Counted from the stretch's first letter, positions 37,547 through 49,867 are shown. The stretch is DNA of 64,000 nt from Rhodamnia argentea (GCF_020921035.1 NC_063150.1:29001826-29065825); one strand, 5' to 3'. Numbers and translations: made by a program. The notes: a model not told the origin generated them from the sequence alone.

Positions 37547-38798
37547 TGAACGCACTAAAACAGAAGATTTCACAAATACGAACAGTTTACGTAGTGCCAT
37601 TTGCGAGACTTGAAAAGTGTCAAACGGGATTCCGTTCACTTCCACACGGATGAGAGATTTTCCTTCTTATCAGAGACTTGCTGACAAAGGCTGCGAGGAT
37701 ACATTATGTCTGATTATGGCTTCGGGTCTCCCATGATGTCAAGATTTCACTTTGCGATCGGTGATGACGACCTTACGGCGATCTCGGGGTGGTTTGAGAG
37801 TTTCTTTGGATTTTGTACCCTGGATGAACTTGAAATTGCTCGATGCGTAGTTCTTTTCAAAAGATTCTTTCACGGGCGAGATCATCTTTCAATTCTTTCA
37901 ATATTATTCGGGTATTGTTTCATCCTTTTTCATTGTTGAGTTATGTAAATATTCTTATTTGGAATAAGATGCACATTATTTCATCAATTTAATCGAAGTG
38001 AACAGTTTTTTTAATTATGCAATTGGCTGGTTATTTAAACAAGTCCGAGAATTTCATGTGTTGCGCGCCTCCGATTTTTTTTTAAATTTATTTATTGGCC
38101 ATTGGGTCTTCCGGATGTTAAATTTCATCATTCAACCCATATTGGGAGTGATATGCTTCTAGGCTACAGCAAGTGTCGTGAATAGAGGCATATCACTCCC
38201 AATATGGGTTGAATGATGAAATTTAACATCTGGAAGACCCAATGGCCAATAAATAAATTTAAAAAAAATCGTGGAGGCGCGCAACACATGAAATTCTCGG
38301 ACTTGTTTAAATAACCAGCCAATTGCATAATTAAAAAAACTGTTCGCTTCGATTAAATTGATGAAATAATGTGCATTTTATTCCAAATAAGAATATTTAC
38401 ATAACTCAACAATGAAAAAGGATGAAACAATCACCCGAATAATATTGAAAGAATTGAAAGATGATCCGCCTGTGAAAGAATCTTTTGAAAAGAACTACGC
38501 ATCAGAGCAATTTCAAGTTCATCCAGGGTACAAAATCCAAAGAAACTCTCAAACCACCCCGAGACTGCTCAGAAGGCTGTCATCACTGACTGCGATGAAA
38601 TCTTGACATCATGGGAGACCCGAAGCCATAATCGGACATAATGTATCCTCGCAGCCTTTGTCGACAAGTCTCCGATAAGAAGGAAAATCTCTCATCCGTG
38701 TGGAAGTGAACGGAATCCTGTTTGACACTTTTCAAGTCTCGCAAATGGCACTACAGAAACTGTTCAGATTTGTGAAATCTTCTGTTTTAGTGCGTTCA
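37547..38798. repeat. 1.25-kb near-perfect palindrome with a 23-nt loop
   Basis: The left arm 37547-38160 (614 nt) and right arm 38184-38798 (615 nt) are inverted copies, separated by 38161-38183. The outer ends pair as TGAACGCACTAAAACAGAAG with CTTCTGTTTTAGTGCGTTCA, and the inner ends as TGATATGCTTCT with AGAGGCATATCA. Most of the arm is identical. Mismatches cluster around 37745-37800 versus 38550-38605. Neither arm encodes a protein I recognise, and I see no target duplication. A read-through transcript would fold into a very long hairpin. Confidence 0.92.
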
Positions 38799-39070
38799 AT
38801 GTAGAGAGAGTGGGTGGGTGTTGCTGAAGTCGGGAATGGTGGACCAAGGGGCATGGTTCAGGATCCAACATGGAGAAATCCGGTAGGCCGACGTTGCTTC
38901 CGAGAGCTTGCAACATGAAGCCGCCGGACTTGCCGGCATAGACGGAGGCTCACTTGGAGGAGTGGCCGTAAAGGATTCGTGACGGTGTTGGCCACGAGGG
39001 ACCCCGGGTTGGGATTTTTTTTTTTTCTGGGGGTCTTTTTCTTTTATACTCCTATTTTTTTGTTTTTTTC
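38799..39070. other. Short spacer between palindrome and LINE
   Basis: A GC-rich stretch to about 39015, then T-rich sequence leading into the LINE poly(A) end. No gene is seen. Confidence 0.4.
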
Positions 39071-39477
39071 GGGTTTTTTTTTTTAGTAAATAGAAAGTAC
39101 AAACTAAAAGAAACTACAGTCATTTACCCCCCAAAAAAATAAAAAATAAAAGAAACTATATCTTAAAATCAGCAATCCCAACTTTATCACTAAACAAAAC
39201 ATGGAATAATTTCCTTGGAGACTGCAAGTAGAACGTGGTATCTAATCGCTTCGCTATATCAATATTTGCAAGCATATCCGCGGGTCGATTGCCTTCCCGA
39301 AAGATATGACGAATTTTGAACTCCGAAAGCGCTCCCAAGAGTCTTTGAATATCCGCAAGTCGTGCCGGCTCTATGGTATCCTCTGTACTCTGTTTATCAA
39401 CAAGTTCGGTGATAATTTGAGAGTCCATCTCGACTACGAGTTTACGGAAAGCATGTCCTTTTGCTATGGTAAGTCCC

Positions 39478-39664
39478 CGATAAGAAAGAAAGATTAAAAG
39501 AGAATGGTATTTGTTCTCTAATAATGGTGTAATGAACAATGTACATGAGAAGCCTTTATATAGGCTTAGAGGAGTAAAGGAACCTAGCATTCTTGCTATG
39601 TAGGACCAAAGAGAAAGAAGAGATGTAAGGGAAAACCTACAAAACTATACAACATGTCCTAACA
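39478..39664 (-). repeat. 3' LTR of the Copia element
   Basis: 187 bp. On the plus strand it runs from CGATAAGAAAG to TGTCCTAACA. The terminal TG/CA is altered at the outer edge (CG instead of TG). It sits next to the TSD GTCCC. Confidence 0.92.
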
Positions 39665-39682
39665 CCCCCCTCAAACTCAAGG
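39665..39682 (-). other. Polypurine tract of the Copia element
   Basis: On the minus strand CCTTGAGTTTGAGGGGGG lies directly before the 3' LTR. It is the usual second-strand priming site. Confidence 0.85.
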
Positions 39683-40290
39683 TGGGTCAAATAACGAGAG
39701 TTTGGAAAGAAGAAATTTAAATCGTTGTGATGTAAGATCCTTCGTAAAACAATCGGCAAGTTGATTCTCGGTTCCAACAAAAGGAAGTGAAATAGTGCGA
39801 GCTTGGAGATGATGACGAGTCGGATGACAATCGATTTCAATATGTTTGGTACACTCATGAAAGACTGGATTTGCATCGATATAAATGGCACTCTTGTTGT
39901 CACAATACAAAGGAGTAGGATCCGTAAGTGAAACACCCATATCGGCAAGTAAGCGGCAAAGCCAAACAATCTCAACAATAGTGTCGGCCATAGCACGATA
40001 CTCGGACTCTGTAGAGGAGCGTGAGACAATATGTTGTTTCTTGGAACGCCAAGAAATAAGTGAATCGCCAAGAAAAATGCAATAATCGGTGATAGATTTG
40101 CGACCGGTGACATTGGAAGCCCAATTAGCATCGGAATAGGCACGTAACTTGAGAGCAGAAGAAGATGGTAGAAATAAGGAACGCGATAAAGTGCCTCGAA
40201 GATAGCGCAGAATCCTTAGAACAATGAACATAATGAGTTGTTCAAGGAGCAGCAACAAACCGCCCGACAACATGAACAACATAGGAGATG
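39677..40290 (-). pseudogene. Copia RNase H region (frame-broken from pol)
   Basis: Contains YSDANWAS, SRSSTESEYRAMA, YCDNKSAIYIDANPVFHE and HIEID, the usual Copia RNase H blocks. It lies in a different frame from the RT upstream, with the break about 40250-40290, so it would not be translated as part of pol. Confidence 0.85.
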
Positions 40291-42997
40291 TCGGGTCGGG
40301 AGATAGTAAGATAAATAAGATCGCCAAACAAGCTCCGATAACGGGTCGCATCGGAGAGAGGTTCTCCATCGTCTGGGCAAAACTTCTGATTTAGCTCAAT
40401 AGGAGTGGCAACAAGTATGTGAATCGATAGAGCAGCCACGGACGGAATATCAGCGGTATATTTCTGCTGAGAAATGAGAATACCACGTGAATTGCAAGCA
40501 ATCTCAAGCCCAAGAAAATAGCGCGGTGGTCCTAGATCCTTCATGGCAAAATGTTGTTGAAGGTGCCGCTTGGTATGCTCAATATGATCACGATCATCTC
40601 CGGTGATGACCATATCATCAACATAAAGAAGAAGAATAGTACAGCCTGAAGAAGAGGTATGAACAAACATAGCATGATCAACATCACTTTGAGTGAAACC
40701 AGCAGACTGAATAGCATCATCGAACTTCTCAAACCAAGCACGAGGGGCCTGTTTGAGACCATAAAGAGCCCGTTGCAAGCGGCAAACCCGTCCGCAGGTA
40801 TGAGCAAGGCCAAGCGGAGGTTGCATAAAGATATCTTCCTGAAGATCACCGTGAAGAAAAGCATTCTTCACATCAAGCTGAAAGAGAGGCCAACTACGAA
40901 TTGAAGCAACAGCTAATAAAGCACGGACAGATGTCATCTTTGCTATAGGAGCAAAGGTCTCCTCATAGTCGATACCATACTCTTGCGAGAAACCTCGAGC
41001 AACCAGACGAGCTTTGTAACGCTCAATACTGCCATCAGAATGAGTCTTAATCTTATATATCCATCGGCAAGATTCGAGGGAGCGACCTGGAGGAAGAGGC
41101 ACAAGCTCCCAAATACCGGTACTCTCCAAAGCCGAGAGTTTCTCAAACATAGCCTGGTGCCATTCTACATGCTTGAGCGCCTCGTGATAACTATTAGGTT
41201 CTTGTATAACATGAACAGCAGCTAAAAAGGAACCAAACTCCGTAGAATAAGAAGTAGCAGCAACATACCGGGCAAGTGGACGCCGATCTCGAGGAGGATT
41301 ACGGCGTGGCTCTAGTTGTGCGGAATCATCGAGGGCAAATACAGCGGGAGGTGCAGCACAAGGGATAGGTGAAGATGGAGAAGGTGGTAATATATCTAGA
41401 TCCGATGTAGAAGAGGGACTAGAAGGGGCGGGTAGAGGATCAATAGGAAAATCCATAAATGGAACAGGAGACGAAACATGAGGTGTAGTATTTGTCGGAA
41501 AGAAAGGGATGTGTTCATGAAACGTAACATCACGAGAAATACGTACACGTCGCGCATTTGGGTCATAACAACGATAACCTTTGTGCTCGGTGCTGTAACC
41601 CAAGAATGCATATGGGATAGAGCGGGCGGTAAGCTTTGTACATTCGGTGAGTGGAAGAATGACAAAACAAGTACGTCCAAAAACTCGAAGATGATTATAG
41701 CTAGGAGGTCGAGAGTAGAGACGCTGAAACGGGGTGTCTTGATGGAGAACAGATGAGGATAGGCGATTAATTAGATGAACAGCCGTGAGAAGAGCCTCAG
41801 CCCAAAACTCGGTGGGAACGGATGTGCCAAGTAAGAGAGCTCGAGTGGTCTCTAGAATATGACGATGCTTGCATTCAGCAACTCCATTTTGAACTGGAAC
41901 CCCAGGACAAGATAAGCGAGGAAGTGTACTATCACTAGCTAAGAGGGAACGAAAGGCACCATAGAGATATTCTCCCCCTGAATCTAAACGGAAAACGTTG
42001 ATTTTTGTATTAAATTGTGTGGAAATCATGGAAGTAAAAGACTGATAGATGGAAAAGAAATCACTACGTTGACGCATAAGATAGACCCATGTATAATGAG
42101 AATAATCATCAATAAAAGATACATAATATTTGAAACCACTCTTGGAAGAGAGCGGGGCGGGACCCCAAACATCAAAATGAACAAGATCGAAAATCGCACT
42201 AGTTCTAGAGTTACTAACAAGAAAGGGCTTAGCAGATTGCTTGGCCAAAGGGCAGATAGAACATGGAGGAAGACTACTAGAAGAAATAGGACCTAAAGCA
42301 CCTTGTTGGTGAAGGACGGTGAGACGAGAAGACGGAATATGTCCAAGACGCCGATGCCACAGAGCAAGATCGTGGGTAGCCAACACGGGATGAGGAAGAG
42401 AGGAAGTTGGAAGATGGAGATGTTGCATAATATAAAGTCCATCCCGTCTATCGCCCCTGCGAATCATCTTGCCACTCAAACGATCCCGCACAAAGCAAGA
42501 GCTATTTGTAAAGCTTACAGTACATCCAGCATCGGTGAGTTGTCCAACGGATAATAAATTGAGAGCCAAAGAGGGAACATGTAACACATCGGGGACATTG
42601 AAATCTTCAGAGACGGTAAGAGTACCCTGTCGGGTAGCTAGTAGAGGAGAACCATTAGCAGTAAAGAAATGTGTTGGTTGCTTGAGCTCGGAGAGCTTAG
42701 TGAGAAAAATAGCGAAAGTAGACATATGTCTAGCAGCTCCTGAGTTAAGTACCCAAGTAGTAGAAATATCACCTGAAGGTGGAGTAACTGCAGCGGTGCT
42801 TCCAGCAGATGAGAGAGTTGTAGAAGTACCAGAATTGGGAAAAGACATGGGCAGAGAAGGACTCAATCGGGCAAGTTGGGCCTCAAGAGCAGCAATACGG
42901 TCATCCGTAGAGGGAGTAACCCGAGTAATAGGTTGAGAGATTGGAGATGCGGTAGTGACTCGTGGTGATGCAGAAAGGCGTGAAACATTCCTCTTCT
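40242..42997 (-). pseudogene. Copia pol: integrase and reverse transcriptase
   Basis: A long uninterrupted frame (about 870 codons from 42866) carries an HHCC integrase zinc region (LWHRRLGHI ... CSICPLAKQ), the integrase core (FDVWGP, FIDDYSHYTWVYLM), and RT blocks QLDVKNAFLHGDLQE, LYGLKQAPRAW and the catalytic YVDDM. The frame starts upstream near 42997 at a break after the gag zinc knuckle, and it is cut from RNase H downstream. RT and integrase themselves look open. Confidence 0.88.
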
Positions 42998-43844
42998 TCC
43001 AAAATGCGACTTGTCATAACCAGGACGATGACAATACGTACATGAAAGGCGGTGAGGACCACGAGTAGGCGAAGGACGTGGTGGAGTAGCCAAAGCTGTT
43101 GGCGGAACACGTGGTGGAGCAACCAAAACCGTAGGCGGAACGCGTGGTGGAGCGCTTAAAATAGCGGTTGAATCAGAAACCGCCGAGGAGGAAAGAAGAC
43201 CAAGATGAGTTTCCTCAAAGCGTAATTCTTTGACAGCGTCAAGGAGGGATGGTCTTGGAGAGCGGTGAAGAAGTTGGCTACGAACACCTTCATAGGGAGA
43301 GCCGAGCTTCATAAGAAAAGAATTTAGACGGTGCCTATCTTGAGTCTGAAGTCGAGTAGATGGACATCGAGTACAATTCGGGCGGGATGGGTAGAGAATA
43401 GGAGCAAGAATATCCAATTGACTCCAAAGTGAGTGCATGTAATTGTAGAAATCTCGAATAGAGCGAGACCCTTGCGTAGCACAGTAAATTTCTTGCTCCA
43501 ACCGATAAACTCGAATGTCCCTTGTCCGGGTGAACATCTTGGCAAGCCGATCCCATAAACTTTTCGCCTCAACAACATTAGAAATGTGGGCGAAGAGTAG
43601 GATCAATGGAACCAAAAATGATAGCCCATGCCTTCCGATCAGCAACTTTCCATGCTCGAATTTCGGTGGCACGTTTCGCAACTTCATCTAATGAGTCACT
43701 TTTAAGAGCACCAGGATAAGGACAAAGTCCCTCAACATGCTCAAACAAGTCGCGGTAAACAAGTGTTGCCATTGCCAATGGTTTCCAAAGAGAATAGTTT
43801 GAACCATCGAGTTTGACGTCAATACGATCACTAGAATCACCCAT
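42990..43844 (-). pseudogene. Copia gag with frameshifts
   Basis: Starts MGDSSDRIDVKLDGSNYSLW at 43844, typical of plant Copia gag (UBN2-like). The frame breaks around 43590 and continues in another frame with SLWDRLAKMF and FNSFLMKLGSPYEGVRSQLL-like sequence to a zinc-knuckle start CTYCHRPGYDKSH. It breaks again near 42997 before the pol frame. Confidence 0.82.
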
Positions 43845-44114
43845 GACGACAGAAAAAGAAATCACTAGCAAAGCTAGAAATATGGATCGAGGTGGAAAAA
43901 AAAATGACGGAAAGGGTTGAGAAAGAAGAAGCGCGGATTAGAACGAGCAAGGATGATGGCCCAAAAGCCCTAAACTCATTATCTTAATTTCTGATGCGGA
44001 AGATCCAATTTATGGCAATCGTAGAGCATACTTTAAAAAATAATGAGCTCATTGTCTTAATTTATGATGCGGAAGATCCAATTGATGGCAATCGCAGAGC
44101 ATACTCTTCAAGAA

Positions 44115-44130
44115 CCACGGCTCGATACCA
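44115..44130 (-). other. Primer-binding site of the Copia element
   Basis: On the minus strand TGGTATCGAGCCGTGG directly follows the 5' LTR. It is an initiator tRNA-Met-type PBS with one change from the common TGGTATCAGAGC form. Confidence 0.85.
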
Positions 44131-44317
44131 TGATAAGAAAGAAAAATTAAAAGAGAATGGTATTTGTTCTCTAATAATGGTGTAATGAACAGTGTACATG
44201 AGAAGCCTTTATATAGACTTAGAGGAGTAAATGAGCTTAACATTCTTCCTATGTGGGACCAAAGAGAAAGAAGAGATGTGAGGGAAAACCTACAAAACTA
44301 TACAACATGTTCTAACA
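44131..44317 (-). repeat. 5' LTR of the Copia element
   Basis: 187 bp, on the plus strand from TGATAAGAAAG to TGTTCTAACA, with intact TG...CA ends. It sits next to the TSD GTCCC at 44318. Confidence 0.93.
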
Positions 44318-45940
44318 GTCCCAACCATAGTGCCCATAATTCAGCTTGTGAAGACAAGCATATTCCAAAAAATGAAGAAAACCGCCAAGCTAGTCACCCC
44401 CTTTATTTCGGAATAACCCTCTAGCTCCTACAAGTCTAGGATTACATTTAGACGCTCCATCGATATTCAGTTTAATCCATCCCGATAGTGGAGGATCCCA
44501 AGCGACCATAATGGGCAAAGCACGTGATCCACTTTTAGCCAAGTTGATCATTGGCGAAGCTATGATTTCCTTCGTGTGTGATTGAATTACATGTATAGGG
44601 TGGGAAGGAAAAATAAAACTTTCTTGGAAAACCGACTTGTTTCACTATTGCCAAAAAAGCCATATACTCACACCAAAGATAATACTCCAATCACGGTGAG
44701 AGTTGAAACTCCCCTTGTGAGGCGGATTGGATTTTGACCATTGATATAAGTTCATTGAGAAAAACTCTTGCAGACGACGTAGTGGGACAAGATCAACCCA
44801 AATATTTTGAATAACTGGACAATCCCGCAAAACATGCAAAGTTATTTCTAGTGAAGACTCACATCGCCGATAATAAGGGTTACCTCCCGGATTGCGAGAC
44901 GTCCTCGGTTCGTTGGTTAATAAGCGCTTATGAGCCTCTAGCCAAGGAAGGTTCAAATACTTTGAGGTTCCCTCCACTTCCATATAAGGGGCCATATCTT
45001 GTATGTTTCTTGGTTGCCGGATCCACTAATAAATTTACATGCTGACTTAACGCTGAAAGACCCATTGCTATTGCCTTCCCACATTAAAGTAGCTCTCCCA
45101 TCAGAATTGCTTGGAGGTTTGATAGCCCGAATTCTAAGGATTACATCGTCTAGTAAGATTCCTTCGATAAGTGGAAAGTTTCAACACCCATTCAGCACAT
45201 AGTCACAAACTTTTTTGTCCGTCTCAGATGGAGGTATGTGGGAAGTAACTAGGTTGTAAAGTGACTCCAATCCTGGAATCCATCTATCTTTCTAAAAACT
45301 TACATGTTCTCCATTTTCCAAGCTCCATACCGCTCCTTCCTCTAAAGTTGGCCATACATTAACAATTGCTTTCCATAACATCGAATCACCGGGCTTAGCT
45401 TGAATAGTATTTCTATGTTGGAAACAATATTTGGCTTGCAAAACCTGTGTCCATAAAGAGTTGGGTTGCGTCTTGAGGCCCCATGCTAGAACCTTGGTTA
45501 GTAACTTCAAGAGGTCTGAGACCAAGACCGCCCCATTTTTTAGGCTTACAAACAGACTTCCAATTCAGAAGGTGCATGCGACGCTTGTCTCTACACGGCA
45601 ACCTTTCTCAGTCTGCTAACAAACATGGGATGAGACTTTAGAACATTGCATAACGTGATGCGGCCTGCCATTGACAGGCTATCAGACTTCCAGCCACTAA
45701 GTCTATTTGTTATCTTCTCTAATAGTGGTTAAAAATGCCTCGAAGATGTTCGTCCATGAATCAAAGGAACACCTAGATATTTGCCTAGATCTGAACATAT
45801 TGAAAAGCAGGACATACCGCTTAAGATTCGTTTCAGCCCGAGAGAAGGTTTTTCTTTCTTTAACATCTCTTTTAGGATTCTTTCGGCGTGGCCCACTTTG
45901 CCCCAAATCAATACCATGTTGCCCCAAAAACATCATCATT

Positions 45941-46752
45941 TCCCGTCATTTAACTAGGAACGGAGCTCAAGGAGGAGCTCGATTGCACAAATTAATATGT
46001 TTCGAGATTTGACTGCACAGATTTCCGAAAATTTTAAGGATTCCATTTATATTTTCTGAAACCCCTTTGACAAAAGCTTTGCTCTTCTGCTGTAGTTCTA
46101 AGAAAGGAGATGACTATTTCTACCAATGCTAGAGAAGATAGGGCAAGGCAAGCGCGAACAAAATTACTTTTATCTGCGGCCATAGCTGCTCGAAAAATAA
46201 ACTCTGGACAACGCACCCGACCACAAATCGCCTTCTATTAGGCAAGGATAATCTCTATATGAAATAAATAACATCGTAATAACATCATTTTAACATCGTA
46301 TAACATTTCCGGTCGTATTGTGCTGTTGAGAGTTTTGAACGCCTCTTTTCTAACACTGTCCAGACACTTTGATTTGAACTTAAACAATGTAAACCCCAAC
46401 GAATGTGTCTTGGCTTTAATTCGACATTTGAAAAAAAAAGGTGCGCCCGTCGCACAATATCAAGGGGTCCATCAAGAGCTTTTCATAAGCTTCCATTATT
46501 GGGGGACCGATGAAACGGGACAAAAAAATCATAACGGGATTTTACAGGGCCCATTGGCGAGATGTTGTTCGAATTCGAAATCCCACCTTTAAACAACCCC
46601 GTGGATCCTCAACCTCAATTCCTTTTTTTCTTTTTCCTTTTAATGACACCAACGTGTCACATGACGCTCAACAATGACTAAACTGTTGTGTCAGCAATTT
46701 TTAGTACTAACCGAAAGAATTATATTGAAATTTCACACAAAAGCTTCGGATT
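45941..46752. other. Spacer, nothing recognised
   Basis: No gene or repeat structure was identified. Open frames here have no recognisable domain. Confidence 0.4.
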
Positions 46753-47429
46753 GAAAAATTGCCCAAAAAGTCATAAACATACTGTGCTCTTGTTAATTCA
46801 GTCATAAACCTTTTAATTGTGCTAATTGAGTCCTAAACCTTTTCACATTTTAACAATTGAGTTCATTCGGCTAATTTTGATGAGAAATCGATGACATGAA
46901 CGCCATTCGTCTTACGTGGCACGATTGGCGCTTACATGAACAATTTTTAATAATACTCTAACATTTTTTTCTCGAACGAGGGATGCCCAAGCCCAGGCTA
47001 GCAAGGGCAATACTCACCCTCACGTGATTTGGCAAAGGGTAGCCCTTGCTAGCCTAGGTGAGGGCGACCCTCGCTTGAGGCCGGCAAGGGCTACTTTGCT
47101 TGGGACCAGCGACCTCCATCGGCCGTCGACGTGGCTCGATGATGATCGGTAGAGGGAAAAAGGAGAAAAAGGAAAGTATGCTAAATTATTATTCAAAATT
47201 TAAAAATAGAAAAAATATGTTAAATTATTATTAAAATTTGTCAATGTCGGTCTTGATCATGCCATGTAATAATGCCAATGTCCACGTCAACGATTTCAAG
47301 CCAAAATTAGCTCGATGAACTCAATTGACAATACGTAAAAAGGTTTAAGATTCAATTGACATAATTAAAAGATTTATAACTGAATTGGCAAAAGTACAAT
47401 AGGTTTATAACATTTCGGATAATTTTCTC
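46753..47429. mobile_element. MULE-like non-autonomous element, boundaries approximate
   Basis: The left end GAAAAATTGCCCAAAAAGTC and the reverse complement of the right end GAGAAAATTATCCGAAATGT are imperfect inverted repeats, with further inverted AT-rich similarity inward. The core at 46970-47150 is GC-rich, with internally inverted CTAGCAAGGGC/GCCCTTGCTAGCC motifs. This is the same architecture as the element at 7290-7880. No clean 9-bp duplication is seen, and a further TIR-like motif near 47500 may mark the true right end. Confidence 0.5.
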
Positions 47430-49700
47430 GATTAGGTCAAAATTGACAAAATTGAAAAGTCTAGGTCCGAATTGGCATCCTTTCGATATATTTAGGATCG
47501 ATTGGGTAATTTTCTCCTAAAAGTGATTCTCGACGGTCTTTGTCCATCCGGATGAACATCTTTATGTGCATCTCTAAGATATTGAGCATTGTATAGACAA
47601 TCTCGAAATGTTATGGAATGTCGTACCTCAACATTGTAATTTCAAAGTCATAATAATCTGTCTATCACTTCGAAAATTTTAGCGGAACATGCTAAAAACT
47701 CCACACATTTTACCAAACGAACAAAAGGGAAAAACTTTTCATAGTGGGAAATGTTATTAAGGAAGATATAGTATGCTCTAGCTGTTTGGAACAAAATAAA
47801 ATCCTATACCAACAATAATTTTAGACATGATAAGAAGCTCTTGTTTTTTTTTTTTTTTTTTTTTTATGGGCTTGAAAATGACCTCTAGCGTATTGAGATG
47901 CCCTTGCATGTTATAAGACAAATTTCTTGTTTAATCCTAGCTATACTCCTTACAATAAATGAGGGGCCAAATAAATTATTTACAAATATATGACGTACGT
48001 GAAGCTTGGGTTACAAAAAAAATCCGTATGCAAAGTGCAGTCTTACCGAATGTTGCGCAGCAGACCGTGGTCCACCGGTGATCATCGTTTAGTTGATGCC
48101 GTCTCCAAGCGTCACGATATACTTTTCATTCTTAGCAACGAACACACACTCCACATGAACACCAGCAAGCAATCGCATGTATCAGGAAGTACGTGTGTCG
48201 TGCGATATCATTCGAAGCCATCGCAACGGTGATGAAGTTTCGAGTCTGTGATTGGAATTGCCTCATGAAGTCATCGACTGTGTATTGAATTCCATGTCAA
48301 CCGATCAATTGAGCTACTTTAACTAGACAAATCGGATCACGGTACAATTAATCGCCATATGAAGCTCAAGCGATCAATTGCGCTGCTCCAATTAGGATAC
48401 GGATAAAAGCGATTTACGAGTCGTCACGAGTCGCTTGTTCATCTTGGATTAAAGCACGGTGAAGTTGCCAAGCTAAAGATGTGTTTCAAATCACAACCGA
48501 TTCGATCTGTTGTGGCCGAAGAGATCGATACAATCTACGTATGCCACTTTTAACACTCCATTGCTATGTATCGAATAAACCAAAATGATAACATGTAAGT
48601 GTTAAAGCTATAGGTACTTTAGCATTCGCACATTATTTTGCTATGGTGTTAGCAATAACTCATTAAGGTCTCGAGGTCGATATAATCGCGCGGTTCCAAA
48701 ATGGTTAGTGAAATGAATCTGTTTTATTTTGACCAATCGGATGGGCGTGTCTTCATGGCCTCTGAAATAATTCAAGTTTATATAATTCATTGTGATATTC
48801 AATTCTCATGTATCAATCAACGGAAATTACTAATAAGCTTCACACTCATTATAATTTTTCTTTCATAGAAATCAGCTTGAGCACAACAAGCAAGTAGAAG
48901 AGAGAAGATGAAGTTTGTATAAAATCGAAAAGAAAATAATATAAGATGGTAGAGTAAAATATCATTGATTATATTAATATGGATGATATTATATATTCAC
49001 GAGGATGTGCATATTTCGAATTTTCAATAGATAGTAACTTTTAGAGGGTAGAAATTGTTCAACCCAACCAAGACACCTAGAAATCACTCTCATAAGTGTG
49101 AGATCCGTGCTCGTTCAATCATTTTATTATGTTCGGTGATGGTGTTGGGGATGTCAAATTTACACGCGCACTGTCGAAAGGCAAAGCGGTAGTGTGCTTA
49201 TTACTAAAGACGGATTCGGTAATCGGTCGTCGATTTTGGTATGAAGAATTCACGGATGTGCTATTTGATCGCGTGGCTCATAACTTTGTTATGATTATTC
49301 TTTTTATTATCTGGAGTTTGTTTTGTTTTGTTTTGTTTTGAGGTTATCCGAGATTTGTCTTGGTTTGCGGTTGAAATATAATGTTTCTTTCTCTTGTTTT
49401 TGAGAAAGTGAATGAAATGTTAAAGAGTGAATGAAATGTTATTTTGATAAAAAAGGCAAAAAACCAATCCATCTAGTTCCCAAAAAAAAAAAACAAACAA
49501 ATACACCAAAAATTTAAATCGTTCAAACAAAGAAACTCAGCGCGTCCGCATTTTCCCATTTTTGCGCTCTCTGGAGGACACGTCAGATCGCAGTCCGCAA
49601 TTCAAATTGAGAACGAGCGGGCCTTTTTTCCATTTCCAATTTTCTGTTTAATTTCTTTTTTTAATTATCATCTTCCTGACTTCCTCCACTCTATTTCATT
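47430..49700. other. Intergenic DNA upstream of KIN-12F
   Basis: AT-rich, with a poly(T) run at about 47846-47866 and no recognisable gene. The last few hundred bases become pyrimidine-rich towards the KIN-12F promoter and leader. Confidence 0.45.
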
Positions 49701-49867
49701 TCGACTTCGGGCATTGTCCTGTGAGCGCTTTAGCTTCATTTCTTCTCTCTCTCGTTTCGGCATTATCGTCGCCGGATAATCATCCGTCACCGCCATTGCT
49801 GAAGCTCCAGCTCAAGCTCAAGCTCGCTCGCTCGATCGATCTTCTGCCGGAGCAAACCCATCTGGAC

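Larger units (their letters stand above)
39478..44317 (-). mobile_element. Full-length but frameshifted Ty1/Copia element
   Basis: A 4840-bp element with two 187-bp LTRs, a PBS, gag, pol and a polypurine tract, flanked by GTCCC at 39473-39477 and 44318-44322. Domain order is gag, integrase, RT, RNase H (Copia). By hand count the LTRs differ at about 12 of 187 positions, mostly transitions, so it is younger than the Copia at 1-5 kb but not recent. It inserted into the RNase H domain of the LINE in the same orientation. At least three frame breaks (about 43590, 42997 and 40250-40290) argue against autonomous activity. Confidence 0.93.
39071..45940 (-). mobile_element. 5'-truncated LINE (non-LTR retrotransposon), split by a Copia insertion
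   Basis: Minus-strand remnants, in order: the end of the reverse transcriptase with LGKYLGVPLIHGRTSSRHF (about 45770-45730) and NRLSGWKSDSLSMAGRITL, a KKWGGLGLRPL block near 45530, the zf-RVT zinc-binding region (about 44995-44645), then an RNase H domain. That domain begins WIKLNIDGASKCNPR near 44480, is interrupted by the Copia element, and resumes after it with LTIAKGHAF, VEMDSQ and IRHIFREGNRPADM, ending at about 39156. A poly(T) run at 39074-39084 is the 3' poly(A) tail. The endonuclease and most of RT are missing, and several stops are present. Confidence 0.82.

Noticed and set aside
37706..37939. 77-codon frame in the left palindrome arm, and a 64-codon frame in the right arm
   Set aside because: The frames are not conserved between the arms and encode nothing recognisable. 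The hairpin structure is the better explanation.
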